Positions 24,120 to 37,244 are shown, numbered from the stretch's first letter. The stretch is DNA of 64,000 bases from Thamnaconus septentrionalis (GCA_009823395.1 CM020514.1:13567966-13631965); one strand, 5' to 3'. Numbers and translations: made by a program. The notes: a model not told the origin generated them from the letters alone.

Positions 24120-26030
24120 TTTCAAGAACAGGTAGAACCAGGTTCTTCAGTGGTTTTATTGAAATACAGGAACATTCGCAGATAAGTTCTGTGTAAAATA
24201 TTATTTTGAAAGGTCTAATCATAGTCTGATTTTTTTGGGGTGGGAGGGGGATAGAGGCGGGTATTTGTTTTCCATTTAATCCAATGGATCTTCCTGATTA
24301 AATGCCCAAACAAGCACCTGGCTGAGGGTGTGTCGGGAAGGTAGCGGTGACATCATAAAGGGGGGATTTATCCGAGAACTGCGGGTCTTTGCAGAAGAAA
24401 CAAAGAGAAGGATGCAGTTTGGATAGACGAGAGACTGGGATAATGACAAAACATAAAGCAATATTTTACACATCGGACTTACATGTCGGATTTATATGGA
24501 TTTGCAAGGCTATATGAGAGAACTTCCTACCACATACAGAAAAAGATAACTCAAGACTTGAGCATTGCCCTGATTGCTGTATATAGATGGCTGCAGATAA
24601 TAAGCTGTGTTGCAAACAAGTCAGACAAGTCTTGAAGGCCAGTGGTCGCTATGGGAAACGAGTGGGAGGCTGATACGTGTTTTCTTTAACAGGATAATAA
24701 TTGAACGCCACGATGGTTCAAGAAAATGTGACTGGAAATGTCGGTGACATGAGTTCAACATTTAATGTGTTGTATGTCTTGGTTCTTTACGTTGTGTTGG
24801 TGAAATTTTACCGGACTTACCGAAACTTCCCCTTGTTGACAGGGGAACCAGAATATTTTTAAAAAATTTAAAAAACAGACATGAATCTGAAGGTGTTTGT
24901 AGGTCCGAGGACTCGCCCCTGCAGCACTCCGCCGCTGTTGTTGACGACGCTCAGGGAAGCTCGGTTTAGGCTAAATCGCTGTGATCAACTGATTCTGTGT
25001 GTTTATTGCGGCATGAAATTGGGCACAATCTGGAAAGAAGCTCATAGTCACTTTCATGGTACATGCAGTGTGTATCCAATGCAGAGTGTGAACATTAACT
25101 CGCCCGCTCATGCGTTCAGTCGTGACATCAAAGAGGTTTGGTCAGAGGTTATGCAGAGGTACACTGTTACCGCCCAGGAACAATAACAATGCGGATTCAT
25201 ATCTGTGGTACAGTACATTTACCAAACTGTCTTTCTGTTTATCTTTCATTTTTTATTTAATTTGTTGTTTGTCTCTGTCCACCACGTTTGACAGTTCTTT
25301 GAGATTTCTGCTTGAGTTTTTATCTAAAATTGAGCCACTTCTTATTGAAATATTAAGAATTGGATGGATCTCGACTGTCAACAGCAAATTATTTGGACCA
25401 AACATTTTAGAGAAAAAAAAAGCCCAGTGTTTTCAACTCCAGCGAACGTCTTGACTGATTTCCGTTTAAAAACAATAAATTGTGTTTTGAGGGGAGCCAG
25501 CAGCCAGAAGGTCTCATTGTTCTGCTGCCTCTTCAAACGCAGACTTTTCAATTTCAGCATCCAATTTCAACGCATTTCCCTCCGACGCAGTGTTCGCTTG
25601 CTAGTGTGGTGAGAAAAAAATAGGTTGTCTGCTCCACTGAGTTGTGATAGACTGTTGCGCTGCAGCCAGCGCCCATGTTGCTTTTTCCCCCTTCGCAAAT
25701 TAATCATTCATGTAATTAATCTGTAAGAAACTTGTGAGCAAACTCACTGTTCTGATCTGATCTGTGGCAGCCGCACCAGCACCAGGGGGGAGGGTGGAGG
25801 GCTGAGTGACGTCTTCCACCTCTGTGCTGTGCAGATGCTGATGTTTTGTTTTTTTTACTTTAAAATGTTTTTTACATTTTGTTTTGTTCAGTGTTGAGGA
25901 TTTAACAGTTTCAAGTTTGGTGACAACAGTTTACCGTAGAAGCTGTAAACTAATGGTGGCACCTGTGTGCATTGGCATAGCTCAGATTAAGTGAGACAAA
26001 AAAAAACATATTTTTCTTTTTCCTAGTTTG
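24120..26030. other. Unannotated AT-rich stretch
   Basis: Apart from a weak TGACATCA-type core at 24346-24360, nothing identifiable is present. Short frames near 24881, 25110 and 25364 overlap each other in different registers and show no domain. Confidence 0.4.
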
Positions 26031-26206
26031 TTTATTGCCATTTACTCATAAAAAGTGGTCTAACATGTATGAACATATTTTTTTTCAACATCATCTTGGC
26101 TCTCTAAATGGGTCTCAGCTCCCCATCTCAACATCCAACATGATGCTATCAGACAAAAAGACAAAAGGCTTTATCTTACTCTCTCTCCCTCCCTCTCTCC
26201 ATCTCT

Positions 26207-26208
<2 letters not shown>

Positions 26209-26252
<44 letters not shown>
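26209..26252. repeat. (CA)n microsatellite
   Basis: A pure CA run of 22 units preceded by a CT-rich tract at 26178-26208. Confidence 0.96.
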
Positions 26253-26256
<4 letters not shown>

Positions 26257-26639
26257 TTGGGGACGCGGCTTCCCTTTTGGAAAAGTGCAATTACGAGCGC
26301 TTCCTCAGACGCTGCGGCTGCGGCGGCGACAGCGGTGTCATCGGCCGACCAAACACAGCACTCGCGCTCCCGAACCAAAGATATTTGTCACACCTACTGT
26401 GACGCGCCATCAAGTCGCTGAAGCATCGGCTGGGTCGGACGGGGCCCAGGAGGGGAATCAAGGGATCTGTCGAATTAATACACGCTGGCGAAGATTCCCG
26501 CTGTCACCTCGGCTCCCTCTCTTACCACTGGCTTTTTAAAAGCCATTTAAAGGCAGCAAAGTGAGCGGGACAGACAGGCTCGACAGCGACTCCTGAAAGA
26601 GCATCTGTCTCCTTTAACACTTAAACAAACCATGATACA

Positions 26640-26960
26640 CATGAACTTAATTTTAATTAATGAATTGATTTATGTTGTCAGCGACGGCAGCCGAATCGTT
26701 TAAAGGGTGCCAAAAGCAATCCATACATCCCTGCGCCGCGAGGAGGGTGGCAGGCTTTACATCACGCCGCGTAATCCCGCAGTCAATTAGACATGTGTTT
26801 GAAATTATGAAGCATCATTCATAGGTGTTGATCCCCAGTGGAATTATTTCTAGCGCGCGCCGTGACGCTGAGGCCGTCATAAATCAGGCACAGAGACGCA
26901 CATTTCTCTGTGTGCCTGCTTGTAGATCAGTGCTGATAAATAACTTGTAAATAATTTGTT
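26640..26960. promoter_or_regulatory. Candidate enhancer-like block, homeodomain-rich
   Basis: It begins with TTAATTTTAATTAATGAATT (from 26647), four overlapping TAAT-type cores. It continues with AGTCAATTAGAC (near 26782) and further balanced, repeat-free sequence. It stops at the MITE at 26998. The regulatory role is inferred. Confidence 0.35.
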
Positions 26961-26997
26961 GACATGCGCTGCTGTTAAAAAGTTTGGGGTCACTGGC

Positions 26998-27224
26998 TGC
27001 GTTTCCATTACAGTTTTTTGCAAAATAAAAGCGATATTTCTAAAATTTCGACAAAGTACAATTGCGCTTTCCAGGTATTTCCAATGAATAGTGTGAAGCG
27101 CATGAGCCGTAATTATCGTAAAAGCTCATCCCGCAAGATTTTACTTTTTGCTTTTGTTGTGTTTGCACAGAATTTTGCACACTTGGAATTCTCTCAATCA
27201 CTTTTAATTACACATTGGAAATGA
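26998..27224 (+). mobile_element. MITE family copy A (TGCGTTTCCATTAC end)
   Basis: The left end reads TGCGTTTCCATTACAG and the right end ACACATTGGAAATGA, an imperfect inverted terminal repeat. The interior (AAATTTCGACAAAG, AGTGTGAAGCGCATGAGCC, CATCCCGCAAGA) is found in reverse orientation at 59690-59841. No transposase is encoded. The superfamily is not assigned. Confidence 0.7.
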
Positions 27225-28459
27225 CTGTCAGTAAGCACTAATGTGTTCCCATACTTGTTGAGCACATTTTGACTTTTTGAGTACTCATAATGATAGCTGA
27301 GCATTCCAGAGCATTGTTTCATAAAACTGCTTACAATGCTCTTGAATGCAGAAATGAGTCACTGACCCTTTTGAATGGTAGTGCGTTTGTTTTGTTTTTT
27401 TGACTAAATACTTTGACTTTGATAGGCTTTTTAGCCGTGTTAGGACCCGGCAAGGACACATAAAACACTGTGCGAGCCTCCTACATGAGGTGAAACCCTT
27501 CTTCTTCTTCTTCTTCATCTTTGTGTCGGGGCTGTTGAGATCTTTATTTATTCCTTCTTGGGCGCTGCTGTAAACTACGTTTCAATTGTTCATTAATGAA
27601 TCGCAGTAAATCCCCTAAAATGGTAATTTGTCATCCTGTCACTTCATTTGTGACCTAAAATTCCTCACCAGAGGCATCATCAAATAAATTAATCACTACC
27701 CAGGATCCATCTCTCCCTCGTGCGTGCCATTACGCCTGGCTCTCTTGTGTTTCTCTTCATTTACATATATTTAATGGCCCAGTTGTGGCTGGCGGTGCCG
27801 CGCGACTGCCGCAGCTCGTGTCAGGTGAAATATTCCAACTGCCATTGTCTTTTAACATCGCCGAACGTGACTTTTTTTTTTCCACCAACCCTTGAATACC
27901 TTAAACTCCAGAGAGAATAAGAGGCATTTTATGAAACTATAAAATCCAAAGTGCACGTTTTGCAGCTTTTCTGGTCAGGGAATTGTGCAACACACTCGGC
28001 TCCTCATTTGTGTTGCTAAAACTCGGATAATCAACATTGTTTACAGCAAAAGGGGAGAAGTGCGATCTGCGCAAACACAAACAAAGGGAGAAAGTTTTTC
28101 GGCTCGATTTAGCTGAATCTCATTAAGGCGGCCGAGCAGACAGATCACTTTGTGTTTCTCGGGGGAATTATTGTGTTGATTGAGAGGCTACAACTCAGCA
28201 CTGCATTACTAAAGGCGACAAAAGCAACAAACAAATGGATTCTGCTTTCTCTGAAAATTACAGATTAAAATGAATTTTTTCAACAAAAAACATGAACTGT
28301 TTGAACACCAAATAATACAGATTTATATTATTTATGCCTGTAGAACTACTATACAGTAAGAATTTAGCATATTTTGTCATGTGTCTGAGAGTTTTGTGTC
28401 GGGGCAGCACCGCTGTCACACTCTGTATTAAATTAAATTAATTTTTTTTGTTCGAAAAC

Positions 28460-28467
28460 ATGCAAAT
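28460..28467 (+). promoter_or_regulatory. Perfect octamer ATGCAAAT
   Basis: An exact POU-factor octamer within AT-rich sequence. Other exact octamers occur at 23063-23070, 40671-40678 and 41734-41741, all read as ATTTGCAT. A single 8-mer can be chance. Confidence 0.3.
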
Positions 28468-28615
28468 GAGCGGCATTGCGTTTCCTTTTGTGACACCGTG
28501 AAAAAGGCCAATTATTTCTATGAAGCCTGAGTGTGTCACGCCTGAGCCTCTGTCCTCATTAAAGGCACTAACACCAGAGGACATGTGAACGCGCTAGCAG
28601 CCTTAGCCGAGGGAA

Positions 28616-28680
28616 CAACAGCAACAACAACAACAGCAGCAACGGTCTCTCCCTCTCTCTCTCTTCCTCTCTCTCGCCCA
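28616..28680. repeat. (CAA)n and CT-rich tracts
   Basis: A short imperfect CAA/CAG array is followed by a CT-rich tract at 28645-28678. Confidence 0.7.
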
Positions 28681-30809
28681 GCCACCCTGTTAGAACCTCG
28701 CAGTCGGTTTCAAAAGAAATTAGCATAATTAAGAATTAACGCACATTAATTGTTGTGCCTTGCGCAAAGTCAGAGCCCGACGTGTCACTTGCTGCAGTGG
28801 AGCCGCTAAATGCTTTGTCACCTCCCGCTTTGAGGGCTGTTCGGGGGGGAAAGAAGTGTGTGTGTGTGTGTGGGGGGTTAAAAAAACTGCTGAGAGATGA
28901 AGAACGGCTCGTATGTTGCCAAGCAGCGTCAGCGACAAATAAACACGCGTTTCACCAGCTCACTGTAAGACTCTACACTAATGAGGGAGGTTTTGATGTT
29001 AGGGAAAAAAACACATTTAAAGCTGATTGTGATGATGGTTAATGTGTATTAGCCCGAGAGCTACGGCCGCTCCGAGACATCCGGGCTGAGCAAAAGTTAA
29101 GCTGCCTTTAATATAGGGGCAGACCAAGCGAGATAACTGCAGTTTATTTTAACAACCGCTAAGGCACAAAATAAAAGTTGGCCTATAATTACAAGCCTGC
29201 AGCCCAAGAGTATTGTTGGCATCAGTGGACCAGCAGATAAAATCAATAAGAACAGCCTCCACCGTCCTGCTGGCGTTGTGCACCTGCAGAGTTTACATTA
29301 ATCTGCATCTCTTTTATCCAACAATCATGGCGCTTTTTAGTCGCGCACACCAGACTCAACCTCTCCCTCGATCCTTCCCAATCACTCCATGTGCCCTTAG
29401 AAACTTAGAAAGTGGGATGGAAACCCGGAAGGTCATTGGTTGGACGACCAATTGGCTCGATCCAATCTCTTACTTGTTCCTTACTTGTCATTGTGGTGCG
29501 AGTGGAGGTTGATATTGGCTGTGTGACACCATTGTGTGGCTAACCAATGTTTTTATTGCGTCTCTGTGTCCTCTGTGATTTTAAGAATAGCCAGACTATC
29601 CCTTTAGTTTGCACTGTATTCTAAAAATTCATCTTCCCGCCTTAATGCCCCCTTCAACTAGATCCGCTTTGATTCACTTTGTCTTTGAGTTGAAGTCAGA
29701 GCATCATTTTCACACAGTGTTTTTTTTTCCCCCTACATTTGATATTCATTTCAAAATCAGCTTTTTCCTATTAATTAAAAGTAAACCATGTATGGTATGG
29801 TACATTATCCCCCTAACGGCCCCATGTGGAGATCATGAAGTGGAAAACTAATGGTGTAGACTTTAGCATTTGAGTTCATGCCTAGGTCATTTACATATCT
29901 GTACGGGGGGGTGGCCATGTATGTGCAAATAAGCAGAACTCTGTCTCCACAGCGCTGTGCAGCCAGTCGCCGACCCCCCCCCCCACGTCCCTCGCCTCGC
30001 CGCCCTGTTCCGTGGAAGTCGCAGAAGAAGTGTTGCCTCTCCCCCCTCAGCCAGAGAAGGTAATGAGATTCCGTGCACCCTCTATTACGAGGAGGATGAG
30101 AAATCTGATTATTAAGGAGAGGCATGTGGCAGTAAGAAAAATCTGTTTGTTTGGGGGGTTTTCTCCTCCCCTTCTTCTTCTCCTCCCTTCCACCTTTATT
30201 GTATCACCCCGAGAAACAAAGGTGACCCCCGTGTTGTGTTCATTAAATCTCGCCTCATCTAATTTATCAAGGTAAACTATCACCTTTTCTGCTGAGCTCG
30301 TCACAAACGTGGCAAAACTTGTTAGGTGTTGCCCCGAAAAGGACACATTGCAGGATTTGGAGCTCACTTTTACATAGTGAGTAGGGGCCTAATTCATGTT
30401 TCTCACTGAATGGGGAGAAAGAAAAAAAATACCTTATAGACATTAGCATGAGCATTGTGTGTGGCTGTTTTTTTTTTTAATACAGAAAAGTTCATGACAA
30501 TGAGGATGAGTTATGAGCGCCATAACAGAACGGCTGTAATAATATGATAGGGGCCAGAGTCGCTGCAGGTGCGGCTTTATCATATAAATATCGCTCAACG
30601 CGTGCACTGATATTATTATGTTTGCACAGTAGTAAAAAAAGAAAAAGAAAAAAAAAATCGAAATAATCATCTGCATATTATTACCAAAAACGGTGACCTT
30701 TTGTGTTGTGGGGTGTTTTGTGAAAATTTGTTCAAACTAAATTTGGTGAAAAAAGTGGCCCAATATCTTGACCTGTTTCCCTTCAGCTGTGTCCAGACTA
30801 CAGTTTATT

Positions 30810-30871
30810 TACATGTAGTCTTGGCAGACTACATGTATTTGACTTATTGTAATCCCTACTATAAGTCAAAT
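30810..30871. other. Two adjacent perfect hairpins
   Basis: TACATGTAGTCT (30810-30821) pairs with AGACTACATGTA (30826-30837) across a 4-nt TGGC loop. Then ATTTGACTTAT (30837-30847) pairs with ATAAGTCAAAT (30861-30871) across 13 nt. Both stems are perfect by eye and share position 30837. Confidence 0.75.
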
Positions 30872-31869
30872 TACTGTCTATCTCCATTGGATCCAACAAG
30901 GTACTGCGTCTGAATCCTCCCTGGTCCATCTTAAAAAGCTCCCAATTGAATTGTTTTCAGCTGATCAGTGTATTAAAGGGAAGGTAGCAGCAGCGACGAC
31001 CGGGCTTTAGTTTTGACTCGTAAACAATAACGGCTGCAACATAGACACTCCAGCAGAGGCAGTTTTCTTAGTACTGGGCAAAGTTTGCGCATAAGTGCTC
31101 CATGAGTCTGTTCAGTTTAGTTAAATGTTTGTAGCTCTCGGCTCATCATGAGGCCAGGAGGCTAAGAACGGCTAACGGCTAATACCGTAATTAGGACAGG
31201 CAGACGGTTTGTCCAATCACCTGTCAAGTTTATTGTTGGACAATTATTCCCAGTGTTTTTTTTTACTAATGGAAAGTCAATGTGATATTAATCCAATGGA
31301 TTTGTAATTTAAAATGGGGGCGGAAGTGCCGTGTTTTGTACTCGTGTACTCAGAACCTAGACCCAAAACTTTTCAATGGTAGTACGAGGGTGTGATTTTT
31401 GCAAAAGTACACGGCGGGAAAAAATCACAGGGAGCTTGCAGAATGTTTGCGCCTCAGGCACATGGCAGGAGACTCCTTCCTCCTCTGGCCCTCCTCTGGC
31501 GCGCGCAGCTATTTGCAGATGTTTGGCGCGAGCGGCGTCGCCTCCAGAGATGTGGAGAAATGTCCCGCGCATCAGCCGGGCTGAGTCACCGCCGTATGGC
31601 TAACCAGCCCCGACTCGTGCCCGTCTCTCCTCCCCAAATGTCACATGAGCTCATGTCAGCCAACACTCATGGCGACGGCGGCCGTGCACGATGTAAATTG
31701 AACAGCTGGCGCTCGAACAGCACATACCGGCTGATACTTTTTTTTTTTTCGGTCAGTGGAAGAAACAGAGAAGTGAGAATCGCTGCTGCGTTTCAGGGAT
31801 TTTGACAGTGCTCGCAGATTTCCATTAAATCAACACACAGTAGCTTAGCGCTGCGGTTGCTCTAATCTG

Positions 31870-32409
31870 TAATGTTGTAGTACTCGAGATTGGTCTTGTT
31901 CTCGAGACCACTTTTTTTAGAGTCTCTGTTTCGTCTCGGACTCGGAGGCATTTTTACTTGGCCTTGTTTCGGTCTGGGACTGGGCGGACTCTGGATTTTT
32001 GATCAAGACCAGTCAAGACTCCGTCAACACTGCAATGACACGATAATAAAGGAGAAGAATCCAGCTGCTGCCTTTTTGCGCTCTGTTTGTGACACCCAGA
32101 CTGACACAGCCCCTTATTCCTAGTTGATTTATTTTTTAATTTCATAAAGCAAAGTTGTTTTTTTTGAAAATGGTTAAAAATGGTTGGCAAAGTAGCAAAA
32201 TGTCAAAGAAAATGATTGAACTACTGAAAAGAGATGTTTCTGTTCGATTTAGAAGCAAACTTGAATTTAAAAAAGATGCTGGTCATTTTTTTTCTGTTTT
32301 GTTGTTATTTTTCTTTGATATATAAAGTCTTGCTATTGTCTCGATCTCAATACTCTGTAGTCTTGATAACGTCTTGGTCTGGGTTGGTGCGGTCTTTCCT
32401 ACAACACTA
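31870..32409. mobile_element. hAT-type non-autonomous transposon
   Basis: The left end TAATGTTGTAG and the right end CTACAACACTA are inverted with one mismatch. Both flanks carry CTAATCTG (31862-31869 and 32410-32417), a perfect 8-bp duplication typical of the hAT superfamily. The interior repeats CTCGAGACC, CTCGGACTCGG and GGTCTTG words near both ends. At 540 bp with no transposase frame it depends on a partner element. Confidence 0.85.
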
Positions 32410-32859
32410 CTAATCTGTAGTAAACGGACTCTAATAAGAGTGTTTCAATTCCCACTGTGAGCTGCTTACATGAGCCGGAGCTGCGCAGGTGCCGCTGAGA
32501 AACTGGTGTTTATTACTGGACCAGCAGCCCACCACTGTGGGTCTCTGCCTCCTGGCCGAGGCCGTGGTGTGCACAGCGGGCTGCATCCCCCCCACCCCAC
32601 CCTCCTCAAGTTTAAACGACCCCGGCTTAGCGAACTAGCGCGGCTGCGGCGACCCTGGCAAGCAGGAGCCCTGCCTGTGTAATTAATATGCACAGTGAAG
32701 AGCTCCCCTGCACGGCCACTAAATCGATTGGATCTCACGCAGGGGGAGGGGCTGAAGTGGAATTGCAGATTCTGCACGGTGAACATTTCCGTCCAGTAGT
32801 AGCATCTGATTGCAGAGAGACTTCTATTATTTCCCCGACCCACTTAAAAAAAATCTTTT

Positions 32860-33100
32860 AAGATTAAGACTTTCCCCTCATAGATGCTAATTAATCTTTA
32901 AAACTGGACATTTCCCGACGGGAGGAGGGGGTTGGTGAGGGAGGGGCGTATCTCAGCGGGGTGACGCCTCAGCCAGCCGAGTTCATTTTAATCCCTGTGG
33001 GCAATTATACTTTCAAATTATATCCCGAAGTTAAATCTTGTTCACACTTAATTAATTTAAACACTACACGGCGAGCATGAAAGTCTCCGGCGCGAGACAA
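32860..33100. promoter_or_regulatory. Candidate enhancer-like block
   Basis: It contains GATGCTAATTAATC (32883), GGGCAATTATAC (near 33000) and CTTAATTAATTTAAAC (33047). It is repeat-free apart from a short G-rich run near 32925. The regulatory role is inferred from homeodomain-core density. Confidence 0.3.
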
Positions 33101-33300
33101 AAAGCAGTTGTTGGACGGGTTACGATAACCTTTCGCCATCGCGTTGCCCAACGATGTTTGTTGGTTTCGCCGATTTTAATCGTTTCCTTTTTCTCTTCCG
33201 CCGCACAACCTTTTCACACATTTCAATTGAAATAAACACAATCACTGGTGCCCGTTTCAACACAGCAACATTCCACCTCATAGCTTTTTTTCAAGTTTCC

Positions 33301-33555
33301 AATTCAAGAATAAAGTTGAAATTTCTAGATTAAAGTTGAAATTTTGCAGCTAATGTCAATGTGAAGTAAGTCAAAATGCAGAGAATAAAGTCAAAAGGCT
33401 TTCCGCACAAGTCTAGTGGAGTACTCCACCATCCATATCATTATCATTTTTTTTTTTTAACATCGACTTTATTCACAAAATTTCGTCTTTTTTTACATTG
33501 ACTTTTTTCATGAAATTTTGACTTTATTCATGAAATTTCAACTTAAAACTCGAAA
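33301..33555. repeat. Imperfect palindromic repeat with AAAGTTGAAATTT arms
   Basis: The left arm has repeated AATAAAGTTGAAATTT words. The right arm has the complement as GACTTTATTCATGAAATTTC words, each present more than once. The centre (33400-33460) is unrelated. This resembles a foldback MITE built from short internal tandem words. The family is not named. Confidence 0.6.
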
Positions 33556-34940
33556 TGAACATTTTGATAAAAAATCTCTCTGTAATATTTTTTTCTCTTC
33601 TTGTGGCCCTAATCCTCTTTCGTACTCAGCACTGGGCGACGAGCGCTCGCAGGATTCAGCAACATTTCTCTCTGTCTGCCATAGTGATGAACCACTGGCT
33701 GAATCTGTGTGTCAGCAATTACTTTCTCGCATCTCTTAATATTCCCCTTTTTCTACCGTTGTGCAATCTTCATCAAGGTGGTATATTAAAAAACAATGCA
33801 TTGTTAGACTGGAAGTATACTATCCAAATTTGGGCAAAGAGTCTAAAATTTGAGTGGCAGCCACAGCGTACATGCAAAAAAAAAAAGGGCACCTCTGCAT
33901 ATTTGTCTTTTCCCTAAATGTTGAGTTAATTAATGATATGTGTGCACTATTGTTTCTCATTTTTATAATGAATGCATTACTGTACTGTCACCCAGTCCAT
34001 TTTGACAAATAGGTGGGTGGATGGATATGGAGAGGAGAGAGGGAGGAAAAAAAAACATACATCGTTGGCTGCCGAGGGGTTAGATTTTGAATTAATTGAG
34101 GGAAATGAATTCAGCAGTAATAGGTCCTGACAGCAGACTGTGGCAATTGTGATGGCGATGATTGATGGTTGATTCACACACGCCGTGTGTGATGACAAAT
34201 AATGCTTGTTTTGCTCCCGGTGTATTTTAAAACCCTACTTGTGTGTGTTCATTAAAAACAAATACATCAAGCGAGTGGGTGGGTGGGTGGGGGGGAAAAA
34301 GCCTCTGATTAATGGGAATGAATGAATAAACAGAAATTAGGAGGAGGAGGGGAATCATTTTTCCTCTCCCCAAAATCTACTGGGCTCGTGTTCAGAAGTT
34401 AGCGCCAATCTCGCCGCTGGCTCGGACCCGGATGGGAGGCGGAGCCCTATCGCAGCGCTCGTCACGCCACCGCGCCCACAGCCTTGTGACAGTGGCGTAA
34501 TGCAGATCAGATAGCTGTGTGGAGTCACTGCCTCCATGTGTCACAACCGCCGTCCGGCGTCACGTCCAGAGCCACGCTGGGCGCCAGAGCTGCGCCGCGC
34601 TCAGCTCAGTTTTTTTTTTCTCTTTTTGTTTTGTTTTTTTCTCTTCTTTTTTTTGCAGGCTGACATTTCCTCAGCATGACCTGGGAGGATGGTGTGTGGG
34701 GGCTGGGGGAGGCGGCTGGCAGCTGGAAGGGCGGGGCCACAGGTGCTGCCAGCCCCCGTTAGCTTTACTGTGGCCTCCCGCTGAGGCGCAAACAATCCCA
34801 TCGTGCCGCTGCTCTGATAGCGCTGGCTTATTAAAAGTCTAATGGATCGACGGGATCAGCCCGAGTCGCGCAACTGTACCGCAGCTAGACTTGGCCGACA
34901 AATTTTTTTCCTTTTTTTAATTGGCTTGCAGAACGTAAGT

Positions 34941-35118
34941 GTAAACCTCAGTTTAGTGAGTTCGCTGGCCGTTCATGAGTAGCACACAGCATTTTTCCAG
35001 ACTCTCCAGACTGTCCCACGTGGGCCTGCTAACGTCCAATTTGTTTGCGTACATCTCAGTGCAGTGAGTTTATTATTGGCCTCTCATGAGAAGCACACAA
35101 CATTTTTGCAGACCTCTC
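34941..35118. repeat. Diverged tandem duplication, period about 108 bp
   Basis: The segment from 34941 (CTCAGTTTAGTGAGTT, TCATGAGTAGCACACA, CATTTTTCCAGAC) reappears from 35049 (CTCAGTGCAGTGAGTT, TCATGAGAAGCACACA, CATTTTTGCAGAC). About 70 bp are shared, with roughly one mismatch in five and a 3-bp gap. Confidence 0.7.
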
Positions 35119-37244
35119 ATGGTGACAATAAATAGTCCTTTACATCCGTGTAAAAAAAAAAACCCCAAAAACCAAAATAAAAAATCATGCAGTCCCATTG
35201 GAGCCTACTAAGCTCCAGATATTTTGTGTTTAAGGGGGGCAGATATGAAACACTTAAAGACATGAATTATTTCAGTTAAAGTTTTTTTTCCCTCTGATTT
35301 TCTGACATATCTTCCTGGGTATGTAGAGGATCTAGAATCCACTCGCCGACACTCTTGTTGTTGACTGAGCTGCGGCGAGGTGCATGAGACCCGACTGTTG
35401 AAGCGGATTGATTTATTGGTTTCTTCGGCCCCGGACACAATAATCTTCCCACTCTGGGGATCCGTCTGCTTCCCAAACAGAATCGGGTCCTGCCACACAC
35501 TCATGACTGCTAAATTGTTTCACTCGAGGGGTTGTCAACACACCCCCATCCCCTACACCCCTCCCCCTCATCCCGCTTTTACCTGAGCCACTTGTTACGA
35601 CAGCGATGTGGTGTAATTGTACCCAGAGGAACCTGAGGGCCTATATTGTGTTTCTGTGTCTCTTCAGGTCCTTTGCGGCTCCTAAAACTGGGTGGACGGG
35701 GAGGTAGAGGGGGGAAGTGGGTGTGGGGGGGTGAGGGCGGGCAGGCTGTGCACTCCTGCTGCTGGAGGCAGCGTCGCCTCACAGTTTCATAAAGTGGAGC
35801 ATCGTTTAGTGTCACTTATATCCTCGGAGGCTTTTGTTTTGCTCCCCGACGCTGCTGCAGGTAATCGTCTTCATGTTAACAAGACTTGGAGCGTCTCGCC
35901 TGTTTCTCTTGTTGCAGGCGTATAGACTTTTTTTGTTTGTTTTTGTGTTGACCCTCATGGTTAAATCTAGAGGTTTTTGCCCTTTGTGTTTTTTTTTTTT
36001 TTTTTTGGCGAAGGTGGTCACGCTGGCGAGAGGAGACCAGAGTGAAGGATCTATAAACGGCTTCCTTGGTGTGCGCGGAGGCGGTGTGGGGTGGCGGTGG
36101 GTGATGGTGGGTGGGGGGTGTTAACTCACTGACCATTAGTGAGCTTGAGTGCAGTACATTCCTTGGTCTGTCAGCTCCTCCACTAATGTGTGAGGAAATA
36201 ACTCTATCCGCCGCCCCCAAGCCTGGAGAAAATCACCTGCTCTGACACGACTCGGCTGCAGGTTCAGGTTCACATTTCTCTCCAAAGTCCATTTTAAAAT
36301 GTTGTTAACATCAAAATCTACACACAATCGCCTCAGTCCTCTGTGAGGATGTGTGTATCGGCTGATTTTTTCTGGAGAGATCTGTAAAAAATAAATGTTT
36401 GTGTATGTTGTTACTGACACGGGCGTCGGGTTGCGTTACGTCTGCTTCAATTTTCAACTTTAAAAGGGGAAGAAGACATTTTGAAATGTGTGTTTATTAA
36501 TTTTTTTGTATTTTTTTCATTTTCTTTTGAAGACATCTGAGATGAATCTCTGTGATTATTATCTAACCCAGATTGTTTAACATTCCCGCCAAAAAAACAA
36601 ACCAGCGGTGCTCAGCGGAAATATTTCAATCGGAAACACAACAAGCTGCCGTCGAAAACAAAGCAAAGAGCTCTGGTGCCTATTTGTCTTATTCCCAGTT
36701 ATGATATCTATAGAAATCAAACAACAGTTAGGGAGGTAAGCGGATGAGAAAGAAGCGCTCTAATCCTTCGCCGCGTCGCTGCGCCGATCCTCGCACGCCA
36801 TCGCTCCCTTTAAGTGACGCCGACTGGTGCGGAACTGTCGGCATTGCCTCCCTGCGCCCTGCGCCATGCGTTCGAGGCGCAGCGAGGTGGGGCGGAGGGT
36901 GGTTGGGGGTGTTGGGGGAACCTCTGCACCGTCCGACTCCAACCTCCGGCGCTCTGCTCCTCGGCCTGCGCTCCCACTCCAATGCAAACAGCATTATTTA
37001 TGCTCGGCAAAACAGCCCTTAATTACTCATGAACGGGGGGGAGTTGAGGTGGGGGGAGGGGGCACGGCTCCATACGCTCGCCGCCCGCCCGCCCACCCGA
37101 CAGCCATTAAACACTCCCTAAAAGCTCGCTGTTTGATATTAGCACACTCGAGCCTTTCGGAAGAATTTTTTTTTTAAATAAATAAGTCTGCCGCTGATTT
37201 ACATATGCACAGCAGCTGATATTTATACTCGGCTAGTGCCCCCC

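Noticed and set aside
31740..31752. Poly-T as the tail of a minus-strand retrocopy
   Set aside because: No gene-like body or flanking direct repeat was found.
34610..34665. Strong polypyrimidine tract ending in TTTTGCAG, as for a splice acceptor
   Set aside because: The sequence that follows has no sustained coding frame or donor, and T-rich tracts are common in this window.
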